In this document: positions 17,460-26,188 of the stretch, piece after piece
Layout of the letters: each line of letters opens with the position of its first letter
Numbering within the stretch: position 1 is the stretch's first letter
Origin: Halodesulfurarchaeum sp. HSR-GB
GTDB lineage: Archaea; Halobacteriota; Halobacteria; Halobacteriales; Halobacteriaceae
Assembly (NCBI RefSeq): GCF_031432215.1
Contig: NZ_JAVKGN010000001.1
Coordinates: forward strand, 62,001-126,000
Reading direction: 5' to 3'
Length of the DNA stretch: 64,000 nucleotides
Translations under genes and position numbers: made by a program
Notes under the pieces: model-generated
What the model saw: only the letters and a program-made list of their open reading frames with translations
Database searches by the model: none
What the model was told of the DNA's origin: nothing

Positions 17460-19927
17460 GCGAGAATCCCGCCGAGACGAACGTCTCGCGGCGGACCGTC
17501 CTCCGTTCGACGGGGGCGGCTGCCGCGGCGCTCGGTATCGGCGGTGGCGGACTCGTCTCCCTGAGTGAGGCGGGCGACGACGAATCTGGTGTCTTCACCG
17601 ATTACGTCGGCGAGGACGAGGTCATCCCGAACTCCTGTGCCCCGAACTGCCGGGGTCGCTGCCCGATCGAGGTCCACGTCAGGGACGGTCGCGTGCAGAA
17701 GACGGAGCCGGGGATTCCGGAGAACCGGGAGTACAAACGCGGGTGCACGCTCGGGCTCTCACATGCCCAGCGCATCTACAACCCGACCCGGCTCAAGTAT
17801 CCGATGAAACGCACCGGCTGGTCCGCTGACGACCCGAACGTCGACGGGCGGGGTGAGGACGCCGAGTTCGAGCGTATCTCCTGGGACGAGGCACTCACCA
17901 TTATGGCAGACCAGATGGAGGCTGCCAAAGCGGAGTACGGCTCCGAAAGTGTCTATTTCGAGTCCGGCTCCGGTGACTACGGGACCGCCAGTGACCACCA
18001 GGCCCGACTCGCCTCGCTTTTCGGTGGGACACGGATGGACTGGTCCATCGACATCAACGTCGGACAGGGCTTCCGACGGGTCGGCGGCGCTGGGTGGTTC
18101 AACGTGCCGACCAACCAGGCCTCCGATCTGAAGAACGCCAATACGATCATCGCCTGGGGTGGGGACATCTTCGCGAGTCGGCTCCAGCAGGACTCCTCGA
18201 AGATGCTGGACGCCATCGAGAACGGCGGCAAACTGGTCGTCGTCGACCCCGTCTACACCGGGACGGCCGCAAAAGCCGACCTGTGGCTCCCGGTCAAGCC
18301 GGGCAAAGACGTTCACCTGGCCCTCGGGATGATTCACCACATCTTCGAGAACGAGCTCTACGACGCGGCCTTCCTCCGCAAGCGCACGCTCGGACCCGCA
18401 CTCGTGGGTCCCGACGGCACCCTGCTGAAAGCCGCCGACGTCGTCCCGGGCAGTGACGAGGACAAGCCAGTCGCCTACAACACGGAAACCGAGCGTGTCG
18501 AAATTCTGGAGCCCGAGACCGAGGGCGCCTATGCACTCACCGGCGAGTTCTCGGTCGGCGGGACGACCGGCCGAGTCGCGCTCGACGCACTCGAAGAAGA
18601 GGCGGCGAACTACGTCCCGGAGGACATCGAAGAGACGGTCGGCGTCGAGGCCGGAAACATCCGCAAAGCTGCCGAATGGCTCGCGACCCGCGGGCCTGGC
18701 GGGGTCGTTCCTGGTCTCGGCGTGGACCGATACAAGTACGGCCACATCTTCGGCCAGGCGTACGCGGTCCTCGTCGCGCTGACCGGGGACTACGGTCGCA
18801 GCGGCTCGTTCCAGGGCGGTTATTTCAACGGTGCCGCCGCGGACTTCGGCGATTACAGCGCACCGGAGGGCAGTCCCGGCTACGAGTTCATCCGCCAGAC
18901 GAAGATCCTCACGGGGATGGAATCGGGTGATCCGTTCCAGATCAAGGTCATGTTCGCCCAGGAGTCGAACTTCGTCGCGAACCAGCTCCCGGACAGACAG
19001 CGGTGGCTCGAGGCCGTCAAGAATCTCGACCTCATCGCAGTTTCGGACATGCACCACACGCCGACGACCCAGCACGCGGACCTCATCCTGCCCGCGGCCC
19101 ACTGGTTCGAGAAGGTGGGCGCGACGTCACCGAGCACGCATCCCCACGTCATGTACCGTGAGAAGGCTCACGACCCACTCTGGGAGGCGCGCTCTGACTT
19201 CTGGATCAACAGCCGGCTGGCGAGGAAACTCGGGTTCGGCGAGTACTTCCACGACACGAAGCCCGAGGAACTCGAATCGATGCTCGAAGCCGACGAACAC
19301 GTCGATTACGAGACGCTCAAGTCCCAGGGCACGGTCGAAAAGCCGGTCCCCGTGGTGAAGTACACCGGCGAGTTCAACACGGACTCCGGCCGACTCGAGA
19401 TCTACGACGAGGACGCCCCCAGTGAGGAAGGTATCTCCCTGGAGGTCCCCCGGCCCGTGGAGAGTCGGACGGCAGAAGACTGGGAGGGGGCGGACGAGTA
19501 CCCGCTCACCTTCATGCAGAAACACTCGAAGTGGCGCATTCACTCCCAGTTCGAGTACCAGCCCTGGCTCCGGGAGCTCAACCCGGAACCCCAGCTGGAC
19601 ATCAACCCGAAAGACGCCGCCGAGCGCGGCATCGAACACGGGCAGTATGTCCGTGTTCACAACGAACGCGGCGAGATGGTCGTCCGGGCGAAGGTCAACG
19701 ATGCCATCCAGCCAGGTCTGGTGAACACCGACCAGGGCTGGTACACCGACGACTTCGTTCGGGGCCACCACAACGACCTCACGCACACGGACGTGAGTCC
19801 CGTTACCGGGAACTTCGCGTTCTACGACGTCCGCGTCGAGGTCGAACCGGCACCGGATGACATCGAGACGAACATGTACACCGAGAATCCGACGGGAGTC
19901 CCCGAACGCACGGGTGATCGCCAATGA
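17456..19927 (+). CDS. Molybdopterin oxidoreductase catalytic subunit (DmsA-like, type II ligand)
   Basis: 823 aa. Twin-arginine signal SRRTVLRSTG (11-20) implies export to the outer face of the membrane. Cysteines 61, 65, 69 and 97 form the FS0 [4Fe-4S] site. The segment DWSID before NVGQG, then NANTIIAWGGD, aligns by eye with the NarG block ending in WYCD and followed by YIIAWGSN. D199 is therefore the probable Mo ligand, as in type II enzymes such as nitrate reductase. The C-terminal Mo-cofactor domain has GEMVVRAKVNDAIQPG. Likely substrates are DMSO, TMAO or a sulfur compound; this cannot be fixed from the sequence. Four-base overlap with the ferredoxin subunit gene. Confidence 0.88.
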   Translation: MSENPAETNVSRRTVLRSTGAAAAALGIGGGGLVSLSEAGDDESGVFTDYVGEDEVIPNSCAPNCRGRCPIEVHVRDGRVQKTEPGIPENREYKRGCTLGLSHAQRIYNPTRLKYPMKRTGWSADDPNVDGRGEDAEFERISWDEALTIMADQMEAAKAEYGSESVYFESGSGDYGTASDHQARLASLFGGTRMDWSIDINVGQGFRRVGGAGWFNVPTNQASDLKNANTIIAWGGDIFASRLQQDSSKMLDAIENGGKLVVVDPVYTGTAAKADLWLPVKPGKDVHLALGMIHHIFENELYDAAFLRKRTLGPALVGPDGTLLKAADVVPGSDEDKPVAYNTETERVEILEPETEGAYALTGEFSVGGTTGRVALDALEEEAANYVPEDIEETVGVEAGNIRKAAEWLATRGPGGVVPGLGVDRYKYGHIFGQAYAVLVALTGDYGRSGSFQGGYFNGAAADFGDYSAPEGSPGYEFIRQTKILTGMESGDPFQIKVMFAQESNFVANQLPDRQRWLEAVKNLDLIAVSDMHHTPTTQHADLILPAAHWFEKVGATSPSTHPHVMYREKAHDPLWEARSDFWINSRLARKLGFGEYFHDTKPEELESMLEADEHVDYETLKSQGTVEKPVPVVKYTGEFNTDSGRLEIYDEDAPSEEGISLEVPRPVESRTAEDWEGADEYPLTFMQKHSKWRIHSQFEYQPWLRELNPEPQLDINPKDAAERGIEHGQYVRVHNERGEMVVRAKVNDAIQPGLVNTDQGWYTDDFVRGHHNDLTHTDVSPVTGNFAFYDVRVEVEPAPDDIETNMYTENPTGVPERTGDRQ

Positions 19928-20682
19928 CACGATACGGACTGGTCATCGACCAGGAGCGCTGCATCGGCTGCCAGGCCTGTGCAGTGACCTGCAAGCAAGA
20001 GAACAACGTCGGCCTCGGCCAGTTCTGGAACCGGGTTCTCACCGAAGGTGGGGACCACCTGGACACGCCGGAAGGGGGCTACCCGGAGCACGGTCAGGAT
20101 GGCACCCTCAGCATGAATTACCAGCCGACGGCGTGCCAGCACTGTGAGAACGCCCCCTGTGTCAAGGTCTGTCCGGTCAACGCGACGTACACGCGTGAGG
20201 ACGGAATCGTCGAGATCGACTACGACAAGTGTATCGGCTGTCGCTACTGCATGGCGGCCTGCCCGTACAACGCACGGGTCTTCAACTGGGACGAACCGGA
20301 ACACGTCCCCAAAGAGGGGACCGGAGACGTCGAGCCCCGTCCGCAGGGAGTCGTCGAGAAGTGTACGTTCTGTTCCCACCGCGTCGAGGAAGGCCTCGAT
20401 CCGGCCTGTGTCGTCAACTGTCCCTCCGACGCACGGATCTTCGGGGACCTGGAGGACCCCAACAGCACCGTCTCGAAGTACATCAAGAAGTACGACACCC
20501 ACCGACTTCTGGAGGACCGGGAGACCGACCCAGGCACGTACTACATCAAAGGCGAGATGAGTCCGGGTCGCCCCCAGATCTCGGACAAGATGGAGTCGGA
20601 ACTGAGCCCGGCCGAACGCGAAGAAGCCGGTCTCAGACCCACCCCGCACGTGCCGGAATCGGCCGCTGGAGGTGACGACTGA
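19924..20682 (+). CDS. Four-cluster ferredoxin electron-transfer subunit (DmsB-like)
   Basis: 252 aa. Sixteen cysteines in four groups: CIGCQACAVTC at 13-23, CQHCENAPCVKVC, CIGCRYCMAAC, and CTFCSHRV with a later CVVNC. This is the standard DmsB/PsrB/NrfC arrangement for four [4Fe-4S] clusters that pass electrons from the membrane anchor to the Mo subunit. No own signal peptide, so it is presumably carried out by the Tat signal of the catalytic partner. It is coupled on both sides (four-base overlap upstream, one-base overlap downstream). The C-terminal about 50 residues are polar and variable. Confidence 0.94.
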   Translation: MTRYGLVIDQERCIGCQACAVTCKQENNVGLGQFWNRVLTEGGDHLDTPEGGYPEHGQDGTLSMNYQPTACQHCENAPCVKVCPVNATYTREDGIVEIDYDKCIGCRYCMAACPYNARVFNWDEPEHVPKEGTGDVEPRPQGVVEKCTFCSHRVEEGLDPACVVNCPSDARIFGDLEDPNSTVSKYIKKYDTHRLLEDRETDPGTYYIKGEMSPGRPQISDKMESELSPAEREEAGLRPTPHVPESAAGGDD

Positions 20683-21989
20683 TGGCCGCTGACACCAGCG
20701 CCGACCGGGGCGGCATCCTCGCCGTCGATAGCTTCGGCACGCTTGGCAAGGTCTGGCTCGGATTCCTCGGGCTGCTGATCCTCGGTGGCGCAGTGGCCTG
20801 GTTCCAGCAGATCCAGCTGGGCCTGGCAGCCACCGGCATGCGAAACGTGTTCTCCTGGGGGCTGTACATTATGCTGTTCGTGCTCTTTGTCGGCCTCTCT
20901 GCGGGCGGGTTGATCATCTCCAGCGCGCCGAAGTTCTTCCACTCCGATAAGTACGAGAGTCTGGCGCGGTTCGGCGTACTGTTGAGCCTGGGCTGTATCG
21001 CAGTGGCCGGATTGATGATCCTCCCCGACCTCGGTCGGCCGGGCCGGATCTACCAGTTCATCACGTCGCCGGACTTCCGGTCGCCGATGGTCTGGGACTT
21101 CGCGATCGTCCTCCTGTACGGCCTGTTCAACGTCGGGTACCTGTGGCTTTTGACCCGGCGTGACCTCGCAGCGCGGGGTTCATCGCTGGCACTGGGTGTC
21201 AAAGATACCATCGCCGGGCGCAAGCGCGATCGAAAGCTGGCGTTCTGGAGCGCGGCGTTCGCGTTGCCCCTTGCGGTGATGCTGCACTCGGTCACGGGCT
21301 GGATCTTCGCGACCCAGATGGGTCGTGGCGACTGGTTCAGTCCGCTCGTCGCGCCGACCTTCATCGCGAAAGCCCTCGTTTCCGGGCTCGGCCTGCTCCT
21401 CGTGGCTGCAATCGCTGCGGATCGGCTCACGAACTTCGAGTTCGACGCGGAGCTCCGAACCCGGCTGGGCAAGTTCCTCGGCGTGTTTCTCGCGATCCAC
21501 GTCGTCTACCTGCTGGCGGCCGAGCGGCTCCCCCACGCGTGGGCCTCGAACTTCGAGTTCTGGGCCATCACGAGCGGGTTCCTGATCGGCAACACGTCCT
21601 ACTTCTGGCTCTGGACAGTCGTCGGCGGCGCGATCCCCATCGCCCTGCTGGCGATCCCGTCACTGCGAAAGCAGGCCTGGGCCGTGTTCGTGGCTGGGGG
21701 CCTCGCCGTATTTGGCGTGGTCTTCGAAGGTGTCCGCTTGATCTTCGTGGGCTATGAGAGCGTGAACATCTCGCTCGCACCCGGTGTGTCCGTCGGTGAC
21801 TACGGTGGCCTGGGCTCGACCATCTGGGCAGTTACTGGCGTGTACACGCCGACGCTGATCGAAATCGTCGTGTCAGTCGGGTTGATGGCACTCGGCGCGC
21901 TCATCGTGACACTTGGGCTCAGGATCGTTCCGGTCCAGTCAAAATCCGTGAGCGAGCCGACCATGACAGATGGCGGGGTCGAGAAGTGA
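20682..21989 (+). CDS. NrfD/PsrC-type membrane anchor subunit (menaquinol oxidase)
   Basis: 435 aa, about ten hydrophobic helices. The early GLYIMLFVLFVGLSAGG and LPDLGRPGRIYQF segments are characteristic of the NrfD/PsrC family, which binds menaquinol and hands electrons to the ferredoxin subunit. It is larger than DmsC and contains no haem-ligand pattern that I can see. It is linked by a one-base overlap (TGATG) to the ferredoxin gene and overlaps the chaperone gene start. Confidence 0.9.
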   Translation: MAADTSADRGGILAVDSFGTLGKVWLGFLGLLILGGAVAWFQQIQLGLAATGMRNVFSWGLYIMLFVLFVGLSAGGLIISSAPKFFHSDKYESLARFGVLLSLGCIAVAGLMILPDLGRPGRIYQFITSPDFRSPMVWDFAIVLLYGLFNVGYLWLLTRRDLAARGSSLALGVKDTIAGRKRDRKLAFWSAAFALPLAVMLHSVTGWIFATQMGRGDWFSPLVAPTFIAKALVSGLGLLLVAAIAADRLTNFEFDAELRTRLGKFLGVFLAIHVVYLLAAERLPHAWASNFEFWAITSGFLIGNTSYFWLWTVVGGAIPIALLAIPSLRKQAWAVFVAGGLAVFGVVFEGVRLIFVGYESVNISLAPGVSVGDYGGLGSTIWAVTGVYTPTLIEIVVSVGLMALGALIVTLGLRIVPVQSKSVSEPTMTDGGVEK

Positions 21990-22534
21990 TGGCCGCCACG
22001 TCACCACCCTCGGACCCAACGTCGACGCCGGTCGACGAACAGTACGCCGTGCTCGCAGCCTGCTGGCGACATCCCGACGAGGGTGTCATGGATGCGATCG
22101 ACGCAGGCCTGTTTGCGGACGAACTCCCCGAGCGGCCGACACAGCAGGCCCTCTCGGTCGAGTACTCTCGACTGTTCGATGGGCCGGGGGACCACCCATG
22201 TCCCCCCTACGAGAGTGTCCACCGGGACGCCGAACCGGATCAAGAGTTCGGCCTGGTGATGGGGGCCTCCACGGGTTCGGTCGAGGAGTACTACGCGGCG
22301 TACGGTCTGACCGCGGACGCCTACTCCGAGTTGCCTGACCACGTCGCAGTCGAACTGGAGTTCGCCGGACTCCTGAGCGCCCAGGACGAGGCAGCTTTCG
22401 AAGACTTCGCCGAGGAGCATCTACGGACCTGGCTGCCGTCGTTCACGGAACGCGTCGAGGAAGCGACCCGAGAGCCGTTTTACGCCGCGGTTGCGTCGGC
22501 GACTCGGGAGTTGATCAGGGCCGACTCCGACTGA
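21989..22534 (+). CDS. TorD/DmsD-type Mo-enzyme maturation chaperone
   Basis: 181 aa from the ATG at 21989 (a GTG one codon earlier, 21986, is an alternative). The signature EYSRLFDGPGDHPCPPYESV (about 48-67) is the TorD-family Y-x2-LF-x-GP...PP-x-ES block. The rest is all-helical in appearance. The family binds the Tat signal peptide of the Mo subunit and holds it until the cofactor is inserted. Its place as last of the structural genes fits this. Confidence 0.88.
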   Translation: MAATSPPSDPTSTPVDEQYAVLAACWRHPDEGVMDAIDAGLFADELPERPTQQALSVEYSRLFDGPGDHPCPPYESVHRDAEPDQEFGLVMGASTGSVEEYYAAYGLTADAYSELPDHVAVELEFAGLLSAQDEAAFEDFAEEHLRTWLPSFTERVEEATREPFYAAVASATRELIRADSD

Positions 22535-22564
22535 AACCGGCCAATCCTCCGTTTGGTAACACCC

Positions 22565-22768
22565 ATGATTCACTATACGTCCACAGAAACAATGCCGATG
22601 TTCACTCCCTTTCGAGTCGTCTGCCCCGGGTGTGGGCTGACGGTACTCGTGGATGCGAAAGTCCGAGGGGAGTTACTCGCAGACGGCTGTGTTCGCTGTC
22701 AGCGAGAACTGATCGCCGACGACTTTCACGCCAAGCCACGGGACGTGACCGCACGATCATCGGTGTAG
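22565..22768 (+). CDS. Small CxxC zinc-ribbon protein
   Basis: 67 aa from the ATG at 22565; in-frame ATGs at 22592 and 22598 or a TTG at 22553 are possible. VVCPGCG and DGCVRCQ give two CxxC knuckles, enough for one zinc ion. It follows the chaperone gene by 30 bases on the same strand and probably ends the respiratory operon. Its last 12 bases overlap the convergent pentapeptide-like gene. Small zinc proteins of this type are frequent in haloarchaea; role unknown. Confidence 0.65.
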   Translation: MIHYTSTETMPMFTPFRVVCPGCGLTVLVDAKVRGELLADGCVRCQRELIADDFHAKPRDVTARSSV

Positions 22769-25060
22769 CGACCGAGTCAGGGTGAACACCAGCAACGCGA
22801 TCAGGAACGCGCCGATGAACCCCTCGATATCGGCCAGCAGCCGGATTGCCACGGGATTCACTTCTGCGCCCCCGAGGACCAGCGACGTGAACGATTCCAG
22901 GCTGAGCAACAGCGACCCGACGAACCCGCCATAGATCTCCGAGTAGCCGGGTTGCTGGGAACCCAACCACCAGTAGAGCCCGGCAAATCCCAGCACCGAT
23001 CCGACAGCCGTGCCCAGTACTCGTCGCGGCCGTTCGCCATACCCCGAAATGAGATCGAAGGACGCGTTCCAGAACCAGTCCCCCAGGGCTTTGAGCCGAC
23101 TCACCGGTGTACCGGCGTCGAGCAGGTGCTGTCGATGGCGCTTTCGCCGTGCTCGCAGTTCGTTGATGAAGAAGTTGGCCGCTGCAATGCTGTCGCCGAC
23201 GTCGTCGGCCCCCTTCCGGGCCATGATGTAGGTCGTTTCGATCTGAGGGATGTCAGGCGTGATATCAGTCTGTGACCCGAGTTCGCCAGCGAGCGCAGCC
23301 GCCAATGCATCGATCGAGTCCGAAATCGTCGATGGCTCTCCAGTCCCCGTCGCGTTCGCGACCTGCTGCAGCTCCGTGTGGGCCGACGGGAGAAGCGATT
23401 CCAGCACGGTCTCGCGACCTTCGAGTTCACGTGCCAGGAGCGTGAGAACCCCGACACGGTATCGCTCGCGAGCGTACAGTGCCGGTCCCAGGAGGTCTGC
23501 CGACTCCGGCCCGTTCCTGGCGAGCCGCCGTATCTGGGCCTCGGTCAGTTCCGAGAGGACCAGCTCGGCGAACGCCTCACTCTCCGGAACGCCCGATTTT
23601 CCTGCCAGCCACTCCCGGGTACCCCGTTGCACTCGACAAATGGTCCCGATATCGATCGCCAGTTCGAGCGCCGTGGGATATTCACGGGCGACTGCGATCT
23701 GGGATCTCACGTGCTCGGGCACCCGATGCAGGGACCAGTCCTTCTGGGCGAAGTCCTCACGACTCTCGCTGAACTGGAACCGGTCGAAGGCCGTCCGATC
23801 GAACCAGAAGTAGTTCGCGACCGACTCGCCGTCTCCCGAAAGTGTCACCTCCCCAAGTGTCGCCTCCGCGAGGTCGTAATAGACGGGCCCCTCCGCCTGG
23901 GGTTGATCGAGTCGGCCCCGTTTGATCTCACTCCGGCCCAGATTGACGACCGGCGGTCCGGGACCGACGATCCGGGGGGCGATGTCGAGGCGGGCGAAGG
24001 TTCCCCCGGAGAAGTCGAGGAACTGCCTGACGACGGGATCGGTGCCGAACCGCTCTCGACCCGCGAATTTGAACGACCCACCGACAAAGGCATTCGAGAA
24101 GTCGAGGCCACCGTGGAACTGGGCTTCCTGGAGTTCGGTTCCGTCTTCGACGCCGAAGTAGACCCCCTCTTCGATGGTCGCGTCGCTGGCGTCGAACCGG
24201 CCGCCGATATCCATGTCGTACCCGATCAAATGCCCCTCACAAGTGGTATTTTGAATGCTTACAGCGTCGGTCGTCGTCAGTCCACGAAACTGCAATCCGG
24301 GATACTCGCTGTCGGGGTCAGCCCCGGTCACGTCGAGTTTGTCAGCTCGGACCTCGGACACGGTGGCTTCTTTGAGGGAAAATCGGCCGACAAAGCTGGT
24401 GTTTTCGGCCCGAATCGCTCCCTCGGAGCCCCCAAAGGCGAAGTCGAATCGGCCGTCGATGGTGGCCTGGTCGAGATCCACGGTACCCTGTATCTGGGAC
24501 TGGCGGAGCGTTACGTGGCCCTCGACGGCGCTCTTCGAGAGGTCGATATCTCCATGCACCGTGCTGTTCGAACCGCCGATGCCACCATCAATTCGCAGTC
24601 GGGTCGCCGAAATCTCACCCACGGTAGCCGATTCGAGTCTGATCGGGACTGGCAACTCGGATTCGTCCAGGTACAAGCCGTCGATGTTCGAGCCCCGAAG
24701 ATCAAGCGGGTATGTTCCATCAGCCGAGAGTCGGCGGCGGCGAAGATCGATTTGCCCCACATCGAGACCGAGACAGCGTGTAACTGCTTTTCGTGGTTCT
24801 TCGGGGTAGGCAGCACTGATTCGCTCGGTCGGGTCGACGGTCCCTTCGATGGCGCCGACGATTTCACGCCTAACCGCTTCGTCTGCGGCCGCCGGATCGT
24901 GGATCACACACCGTTCGGATTCCCGATCAGCCCGGACAATGCGTGGACAGCGCCAGACACCGTTCTCGTCGGTTGGGAGCGTGGAGGTCCCCGAATGGCC
25001 TTCGGCGGCCTCGGAAACCCGGTCCGAGAGAGCAAGCGAGAAGGAACATCGATTGGGCAT
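22757..25060 (-). CDS. Zinc-site/pentapeptide-like beta-helix protein with C-terminal pore-like membrane domain
   Basis: 767 aa. C5, C38, C51 and H54 form a probable N-terminal zinc site. Residues about 110-470 are a long run of degenerate pentapeptide-like repeats (DIDLSKSAVEGHVTL, TVDLDQATIDGRFDF) expected to form a right-handed beta-helix. A helical linker follows. At about 685-767 there are two membrane helices flanking SLLLSLESFTSLVLGG, which resembles the pore loop of two-helix potassium-channel-like domains, without the TVGYG filter. It may be a gated channel or membrane sensor with a large cytoplasmic beta-helix. No function is established. Confidence 0.72.
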   Translation of the reverse strand: MPNRCSFSLALSDRVSEAAEGHSGTSTLPTDENGVWRCPRIVRADRESERCVIHDPAAADEAVRREIVGAIEGTVDPTERISAAYPEEPRKAVTRCLGLDVGQIDLRRRRLSADGTYPLDLRGSNIDGLYLDESELPVPIRLESATVGEISATRLRIDGGIGGSNSTVHGDIDLSKSAVEGHVTLRQSQIQGTVDLDQATIDGRFDFAFGGSEGAIRAENTSFVGRFSLKEATVSEVRADKLDVTGADPDSEYPGLQFRGLTTTDAVSIQNTTCEGHLIGYDMDIGGRFDASDATIEEGVYFGVEDGTELQEAQFHGGLDFSNAFVGGSFKFAGRERFGTDPVVRQFLDFSGGTFARLDIAPRIVGPGPPVVNLGRSEIKRGRLDQPQAEGPVYYDLAEATLGEVTLSGDGESVANYFWFDRTAFDRFQFSESREDFAQKDWSLHRVPEHVRSQIAVAREYPTALELAIDIGTICRVQRGTREWLAGKSGVPESEAFAELVLSELTEAQIRRLARNGPESADLLGPALYARERYRVGVLTLLARELEGRETVLESLLPSAHTELQQVANATGTGEPSTISDSIDALAAALAGELGSQTDITPDIPQIETTYIMARKGADDVGDSIAAANFFINELRARRKRHRQHLLDAGTPVSRLKALGDWFWNASFDLISGYGERPRRVLGTAVGSVLGFAGLYWWLGSQQPGYSEIYGGFVGSLLLSLESFTSLVLGGAEVNPVAIRLLADIEGFIGAFLIALLVFTLTRSLHR

Positions 25061-25184
25061 GGACCACCGATTCTGGGGCCTGGTACTTCTATATTGTCGC
25101 CCATGCCCCGGGCATTACCCAACAATTGGTCACTGCACACCGTCTTCGGGAGTGCGAGTTAGTTTCAATCAGCCTATACTTATT

Positions 25185-25198
25185 ACGGTATCTACCGT
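25185..25198. promoter_or_regulatory. Palindromic operator candidate in front of the ABC operon
   Basis: ACGGTA-TC-TACCGT, a perfect 6-bp inverted repeat. It lies between an AT-rich TATA-like CTATACTTATT (25174-25184) and the ATG at 25208, exactly where a repressor would block RNA polymerase. The gap also serves the divergent pentapeptide-like gene. Confidence 0.5.
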
Positions 25199-25207
25199 CT
25201 ATAATTT

Positions 25208-26188
25208 ATGACTGTTATCGAGCTCTCCGGACTCTCCAAAACGTTTGGCGATGTCCAGGCCCTGCGGGGCGTGGACCTCCACGTCGAGGACGGAGAGATA
25301 TTCGGTTTTCTCGGACCGAACGGCGCTGGCAAGTCGACGACGATCGACATCCTCCTGGACTTCGTCCGGCCGTCCACCGGTTCTGCAACCGTCCTCGGGA
25401 TGGACGCACAGTCAGACAGTTTCGCCGTCCGACAGCGCACCGGTGTGCTACCGGACGCCTACCACGTTTACGATAGATTGACCGGTCGCGAGCACGTTCA
25501 GTTCGCGATCGAATCGAAGGGCGCCGACGACGATCCGGAGGCGGTGCTCTCCCGAGTCGGCATCCTCGAGTCAGCCGATCGATCAGCCGGGGACTACTCG
25601 AAAGGGATGCGCCAGCGGCTGGTGCTCGCGATGGCGTTGGTCGGAAGTCCGGACCTCCTGGTTTTGGACGAGCCCACGACCGGCCTCGACCCGAAGGGTG
25701 CCCGCGAGATGCGAGAGATCATCCGCGCAGAACGCGCTCGCGGGGCGACCGTGTTCTTCTCGAGTCACATTTTGGAGCAGGTCGAGGCCGTGTGTGACCG
25801 CGTGGCCATTCTGGACGAGGGAAAGATCGTCACCGTCGACACCATCGCCGGACTTCGGCAGGCCCTCGGCAGCGACGGACAGCTCAACATCACCGTGGAC
25901 ACCGTCCCCGAGGACATCAGTTCGGCCCTTGAAACACTCGACGGGGTACGGGGGGTCGACATCGACGGGCGGACCATCATGGTGCGCTCGACGAACAGGA
26001 GCAAGGTCGCCATCATCGACGCCATCGAACGATCAGGGGCACAGATCATCGACTTTACCACCAGCGAGGCGTCACTCGAGGACCTCTTCATCGCCTATAC
26101 CGGGGAGGGGCGCACTAAGGGGATGGATTCGGCGGACGCCCAGGCAGGGAAGCCGGGTGATAGTCGGAGCTCGGAGGTGACAGAATGA
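25208..26188 (+). CDS. ABC transporter ATP-binding protein
   Basis: 326 aa. Walker A GPNGAGKSTT (about 37-46), signature YSKGMRQR, Walker B LLVLDEPTTGLDPKG and the switch His in FFSSHILEQ are all intact. The C-terminal about 100 residues form the extra domain seen in ABC-2 exporter ATPases of the CcmA/NatA group. Nearly leaderless: a TATA-like element lies at 25174-25184. Four-base overlap with the permease gene. Substrate unknown. Confidence 0.94.
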   Translation: MTVIELSGLSKTFGDVQALRGVDLHVEDGEIFGFLGPNGAGKSTTIDILLDFVRPSTGSATVLGMDAQSDSFAVRQRTGVLPDAYHVYDRLTGREHVQFAIESKGADDDPEAVLSRVGILESADRSAGDYSKGMRQRLVLAMALVGSPDLLVLDEPTTGLDPKGAREMREIIRAERARGATVFFSSHILEQVEAVCDRVAILDEGKIVTVDTIAGLRQALGSDGQLNITVDTVPEDISSALETLDGVRGVDIDGRTIMVRSTNRSKVAIIDAIERSGAQIIDFTTSEASLEDLFIAYTGEGRTKGMDSADAQAGKPGDSRSSEVTE

